From: JACPNO01 sp963825405
GTDB lineage: Bacteria > Acidobacteriota > Terriglobia > Bryobacterales > Bryobacteraceae
Direction of reading: 5' to 3'
NCBI GenBank assembly: GCA_963825405.1
Contig: CAWGTB010000005.1
Span: 558,001-622,000, forward strand
DNA length: 64,000 bases
Within the stretch, counting starts at the first letter, position 1. The number at the start of each line of letters is the position of its first letter. Position numbers and translations under genes: made by a program. Below are positions 58,315 to 64,000 of the stretch, piece after piece. The notes beneath the pieces were generated by a model, which was given only the letters and a program-made list of their open reading frames with translations, was not told the DNA's origin and searched no databases.

Positions 58315-61050
58315 TTACGCGGAGACCGCCAGTTCCGCCACGGCGGACCGGGCCACTTCCGCCACATCGCCGCCCGAGCGCTCGCCCGCACGCGCGATGT
58401 CACCAGCCAGCCGCTGCATCTTGCGCTCCGCTGCCGTCGCCATGGCGCATACGGCCAGCCACGGGTCGCCGGAGCGAATCAGCTCGCCCACCGCCGATTC
58501 GGCATCACGGAATTCCACCCCGAACAGATCCCGGCCGCGCTCGGTCATGCGCTCGGAAGAATCCAGCATGGGAAGCAGCACGCGCTTGAGCGGCCGGTCG
58601 AGGACATTGTCCAGAAATTCCAGCGCGGCAACGAATTGATCTTTCTGGCGATGGCGCACCGCCAGGTATGCGGCATACATTTCGCGCGGCGGATAGCGCA
58701 AACCCAACAAGCGGAAAAGGCGCTCGATGGTCTGCGCCAGGCGCTCTTCGAGGGCGCGCTCGAGCAGCCCGGTAGCCGAGCGGCGGGTCTTTTCTGCTTG
58801 GAAAGGCGCGAGCGCCGAATAGAGCTCGAAGTAATGCCGGGCTTCGCTCAGAATCTGCTCGGTGACGAAGACATCGCCATACTGCAAGCCTGGCGCGGTC
58901 TCGCGCAAGGTGTTCAAGGCCTTCAACACGGCGGCGCGAATGGTGAGGTCTTGTTGGCCAATGCACTTGAGCAGAACATCCACGCTGCGCTGGTCGCGAA
59001 TCAGCTTCAGCGCGCGCGGAAGTTGGCGGCGGATGGCGGGCGCGACGCCTTCATCGGCGAGAAAATCTCCCAGAAAACCGCAATTGGGAGCGCCATAAGC
59101 TGCCAGCGATTCAATCGCCACGCCGCGCAGGCTGGTGTCTGCGAGGCGGCGCATCACGGCTTCGATACAGGAGCGTTCCTGCAGAAGGCCGGCGCTGCGG
59201 CAAGCGGCGGTGGCGACTTGCACATCGGGATCCTGAATCAGATCGAGCAGCATGGGGGCATTCGTGCCCACAGTACCTAGCGCGGATGCTGCGAGCGCGC
59301 GCCGTTCCGGGTCGCTATGCGAAGCGGCAGCGGCCAGCCATTCCGGCGTTAGGACGCTGCGAGCGAGCTCCCGCTGTTCCGCGAGTGCATCGAGGACGCC
59401 TTGCGCCACCACGTGATTGGGATCGTCGACAAATTCGCGCGCCATGGCGGCGGGGTCTTCCGACAACGCCAGAACATATGCCACGGCCGGCTTTACGGCG
59501 GGCGTCGCAACGCGAATCTCAGCCAATGCGGCAATCATAAATTCGCCCAGCGCGGTGACGCGCGCGAGCTCATAAACTTTGGCGCGCACGTCCGGCGAAT
59601 CGCTTGCCGCGACGCGGCGAAGCAGCGGCGCCAGATTGTAGCCCGGCGCGTCAGCCAGAAGCGACAGCGCATAGCAGACCTGGCGCGGACTGGCCGTAGC
59701 CGCTGTCTGCTCGAGCAGCGCGATGGTTTCCGGATCGCCTACGGTGACTCGGGCATCTTCCAGATCGAGCCGGCGGCGCTCCAAACGGCTGCGCAGCGTA
59801 CCCAGATATTCATGATGCGCCATGCGCGCCAGCACCATCCAGACAATGGCGATCCCGATCGTCAGGATTGCCACCAGGCGGATATCGCGCAGACCAGCCG
59901 CCAGAATGATCACCAGCACAACGCCCGCGATGCCTCGTCCGACGCGATCGACGAAGACGTCCACAAACACTTTGGTCCGGTTGCGCAACTCGACTGGCAG
60001 CGGGAGATACAGCAATTCCATGCCCGTGCGATTGAAGGTGTAGCGATTGACGGCTTCGAAGAATCGCGTGACCACCGCCGCTAACAAGCCCGGCCACGCC
60101 ACCGCGCCGAGCGAAAGGGCGGCAATCGACACCGGCATGATCTGCAGCGTACCGCCCACTCCAGCGCGGCGGACTACCCAGGCCGTCAGAAAGAACTGCA
60201 GCACCAGCGAGACCATGTTCAGGTACACATAGAAGGTGCCGAAAAATGCGGTGAGATGATCGCCTTTGTAAGTCTGCTTGGCCATCCACTGGAACTGAAA
60301 ATCCACCAGCTCATCCACGATAAAAGTCAGCAGGATGATGGCGATGATCACCTGCAGATGGCGGTATCGGCCAATGGTGGTCAGCGTGTCACGCACGGAA
60401 AATGCGGCGTCGGGAGCGTTAGCGGCGCGTGCGCTGGCGAGCGACACACCTTCCGACCGCGCCACTTGCCGGAACGACAAATAGGCCAGCACCACCATCA
60501 CGGCACACACCAGAATCAGGTTGTGGGCGCCCACCAGCTTCACGGTGAATGTCGTGATCGCGCTGCCGAACGCCGCGCCCACTACCGCCCCCAGGCCCAG
60601 CAATCCGTACAACCGTTTGGCTTCACGCGGATTGAAAACGTTAGCGGCCACCAGCCAGCCTTGCGACACCATCACGATGCTGAACAGGCTTACCCAGATG
60701 TTGAACACGTAGAGCATCCACGCCAGGTTCAGGCCGATCAGCCACCACAGCGCGATGAGGCAAACCACCGCAATAGCCATCGCCCACGCTACGGCGACTT
60801 CGAGCGACGCCCGCATCGCCAGGCTGGTGTACAAATGCGCGAGGAAGCCGCCGCCCACGGCGATCAAGATGTACAGGTAAGGCAGCTTATCGATGTTGAA
60901 CTTGTTGAGGAACATCGCCGCCGAGACCGGCTTGAGAATGTAATACGCCACCATGACAAACAGCAGGTAGAGCGACATGAATCCGGTGCGGGCGTATTCG
61001 CCTTTGCGAATGTCGAAGAGGCTGCGCCACAATCGCTCGATCTGGGACAT
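58315..61050 (-). CDS. NTT-like (ADP/ATP carrier) transporter fused to HEAT repeats
   Basis: A 911-residue protein. The first half (about residues 20-430) has about 12 membrane helices: TGFMSLYLLFVMVAYYILKP, WLVAANVFNPREAKRLYGLL, GLGAVVGAAFGSAITTFTVK and VELRNRTKVFVDVFVDRVGR, which fit the Npt/NTT nucleotide-transporter group. The second half (about 460-900) is a string of helical HEAT-like repeats (ERRALAASALGTVGTNAPML, LTIRAAVLKALNTLRETAPG), probably cytosolic. Free-living bacteria carry such NTT-HEAT proteins with unproven substrates. It lies 12 bases after acs and 21 before the cytochrome-like gene. Confidence 0.82.
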   Translation of the reverse strand: MSQIERLWRSLFDIRKGEYARTGFMSLYLLFVMVAYYILKPVSAAMFLNKFNIDKLPYLYILIAVGGGFLAHLYTSLAMRASLEVAVAWAMAIAVVCLIALWWLIGLNLAWMLYVFNIWVSLFSIVMVSQGWLVAANVFNPREAKRLYGLLGLGAVVGAAFGSAITTFTVKLVGAHNLILVCAVMVVLAYLSFRQVARSEGVSLASARAANAPDAAFSVRDTLTTIGRYRHLQVIIAIILLTFIVDELVDFQFQWMAKQTYKGDHLTAFFGTFYVYLNMVSLVLQFFLTAWVVRRAGVGGTLQIMPVSIAALSLGAVAWPGLLAAVVTRFFEAVNRYTFNRTGMELLYLPLPVELRNRTKVFVDVFVDRVGRGIAGVVLVIILAAGLRDIRLVAILTIGIAIVWMVLARMAHHEYLGTLRSRLERRRLDLEDARVTVGDPETIALLEQTAATASPRQVCYALSLLADAPGYNLAPLLRRVAASDSPDVRAKVYELARVTALGEFMIAALAEIRVATPAVKPAVAYVLALSEDPAAMAREFVDDPNHVVAQGVLDALAEQRELARSVLTPEWLAAAASHSDPERRALAASALGTVGTNAPMLLDLIQDPDVQVATAACRSAGLLQERSCIEAVMRRLADTSLRGVAIESLAAYGAPNCGFLGDFLADEGVAPAIRRQLPRALKLIRDQRSVDVLLKCIGQQDLTIRAAVLKALNTLRETAPGLQYGDVFVTEQILSEARHYFELYSALAPFQAEKTRRSATGLLERALEERLAQTIERLFRLLGLRYPPREMYAAYLAVRHRQKDQFVAALEFLDNVLDRPLKRVLLPMLDSSERMTERGRDLFGVEFRDAESAVGELIRSGDPWLAVCAMATAAERKMQRLAGDIARAGERSGGDVAEVARSAVAELAVSA

Positions 61051-61062
61051 GGTATGAGAGAC

Positions 61063-62994
<1,932 letters not shown>

Positions 62995-63004
62995 AGCGAG
63001 AATC

Positions 63005-63970
63005 TTAGCAAAACCGCATATTTACTGATGCTGGCCCGACACGATGGCGCAGAGCTTGCTCGAGATCGATGTTGCCGCCGGAGACGATGCAGACGACTTT
63101 CCCGGTGCCCGCTTTTCCCGCCAGCGCGCAGGCTACCGGGCACGCGCCCGCGCCTTCGGCAATGACGCGATTGCGCTCTGCCAGCAGGCGAACCGCGGTG
63201 GCAACTTCTTCAAGCGGGGCAACCAATGAGCCATCGATCAGCGTGCGCGCCCGTTCGAACATTTGCGGGAAGACGCTTTTGCTGCCAATGCCGTCGACGA
63301 ACGTCGCCTGATGCTGAATCACTAGCGGCGATCCAGCGGCTAACGATGCCGCAAGCGGGGCCGACGTTGCGACTTCGGCGGCGAAAATTTTGCAGGCCGG
63401 ACGGCGCGCACGCATCGCGGTGGCAATGCCGCAGGTGAGGCCGCCGCCGCCCCAGGGAATCAGCACCGCGTCCACATCCGGCAGGTCTTCCAAAATTTCC
63501 AGCGCGATCGTTCCGTTGCCCGCCATAACATTCGGATCGTCGAAGGCGTGAATGAAGGCGCCTTCGACGCCAGGATATGCGCGGTCCTCGAATGCCTTCC
63601 ACCACGCTTCGAACGGCACTTTGATCACGCGGCCGCCGAGCCGCTCGATGGCTTTGATCTTGGTTTCCGGCGCGGTCTCGGGCGCGATTACGGTGCAGGG
63701 AATACCCAGTTCGCGCGCGCACCAGGCCACGCCCTGCGCCATGTTGCCGGCCGAAGCCGTGAGCACGCCGCGAGCCAGCGCATCCGGCGACATATGGCCC
63801 ATGGCGTTCGACGCCCCGCGAATTTTGAATGAGCCGATGGGCTGCAAATTTTCGAGCTTGAGATAAATCTCCGCCGGGCCCTCGGCACCCAGGCGCACCA
63901 GCGGCGTGCGGATCGCCGTGCGCGCGATCGTGCGGCGCGCTTCTTCAATCTGGGGCAGTGTAGGCAGCAT
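63005..63970 (-). CDS. Threonine dehydratase/serine racemase-like PLP enzyme
   Basis: A 321-residue fold-type II PLP enzyme. The PLP-binding Lys is in QPIGSFKIRGASNAM, the phosphate-binding glycine loop is IPWGGGGLTCGIATAM, and ASAGNMAQGVAWCARELG is the conserved substrate block. It lacks the C-terminal ACT-like regulatory domain of IlvA, so it fits the catabolic dehydratase or serine racemase subgroup. ATG 63970 is chosen over GTG 63976, two codons earlier. It is the first gene of the minus-strand run ending at 53940. Confidence 0.9.
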   Translation of the reverse strand: MLPTLPQIEEARRTIARTAIRTPLVRLGAEGPAEIYLKLENLQPIGSFKIRGASNAMGHMSPDALARGVLTASAGNMAQGVAWCARELGIPCTVIAPETAPETKIKAIERLGGRVIKVPFEAWWKAFEDRAYPGVEGAFIHAFDDPNVMAGNGTIALEILEDLPDVDAVLIPWGGGGLTCGIATAMRARRPACKIFAAEVATSAPLAASLAAGSPLVIQHQATFVDGIGSKSVFPQMFERARTLIDGSLVAPLEEVATAVRLLAERNRVIAEGAGACPVACALAGKAGTGKVVCIVSGGNIDLEQALRHRVGPASVNMRFC

Positions 63971-64000
63971 GTTCACTCGCTTTTTCCAAATAGGCGCAGC

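Overview
The window is GC-rich, gene-dense bacterial chromosome that looks like an acidobacterium of the Solibacter/Bryobacter type. That is an inference from gene content. The markers are two gene pairs encoding a Planctomycete-type cytochrome protein (DUF1549/DUF1553) and a DUF1501 protein, a secreted subtilase ending in the C-terminal domain known from Solibacter (TIGR03437-like), an ECF sigma/anti-sigma unit, a Tam/Bam outer-membrane assembly operon, several toxin-antitoxin modules and short palindromic dispersed repeats. No rRNA, tRNA, CRISPR array, prophage or insertion sequence was seen.

Layout. 1-5.8 kb: start of a YihY-like membrane protein, dnaE, vapBC, accA and a small membrane protein. 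5.8-9.8 kb: a MacA-like adaptor with a LolD/MacB-like ATPase but no permease, facing an amino-acid permease. 9.6-13.1 kb (minus): sugar-binding lipoprotein, pcrA and a tiny basic ORF. 13.1-14.8 kb (plus): Rieske protein, fpg, acetyltransferase. 14.8-22.3 kb (minus): BamA/TamA-like protein, SurA-like lipoprotein and TamB, translationally coupled. 22.3-25.5 kb (plus): a four-gene operon of ThiF-like E1, LysE exporter, cyclase and PhzF. 25.5-28.2 kb (minus): RelE-type toxin-antitoxin, GH29 fucosidase, hydroxyacid dehydrogenase. 28.2-31.9 kb (plus): glpX, three membrane proteins and an exported M42 peptidase. 31.9-34.4 kb (minus): Gfo/Idh/MocA oxidoreductase and MFS transporter. 34.5-37.8 kb (plus): ceramidase-like protein and two tandem Tat-signal PhzF proteins. 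37.8-42.1 kb: Old Yellow Enzyme, small membrane protein, MFS transporter, lipoprotein, brnTA. 42.2-46.6 kb: CPA2 antiporter facing the subtilase. 46.7-53.9 kb (plus): sigma, anti-sigma, secreted protein, DUF1549/1553, DUF1501 and two small proteins. 53.9-64 kb (minus): PLP dehydratase, acs, an NTT-like transporter fused to HEAT repeats, and a second DUF1549/1553 plus DUF1501 pair, all tightly spaced.

Sequence quality matters here. At least eleven conserved genes or ends are broken by single-base indels, mostly +1, and one toxin gene has an in-frame stop. The indels share no motif, and restoring the frame gives normal family lengths and stop/start overlaps, so most are probably sequencing or assembly errors. 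I annotate full spans and state where the frame changes.

The most unusual sequence structure is a set of palindromic repeats sitting exactly between convergent genes. In two cases each arm supplies the stop codon of the gene that enters it. The most unusual gene content is the exported tandem PhzF pair, the ThiF/LysE/cyclase/PhzF operon and the NTT-HEAT fusion embedded in an acs operon.
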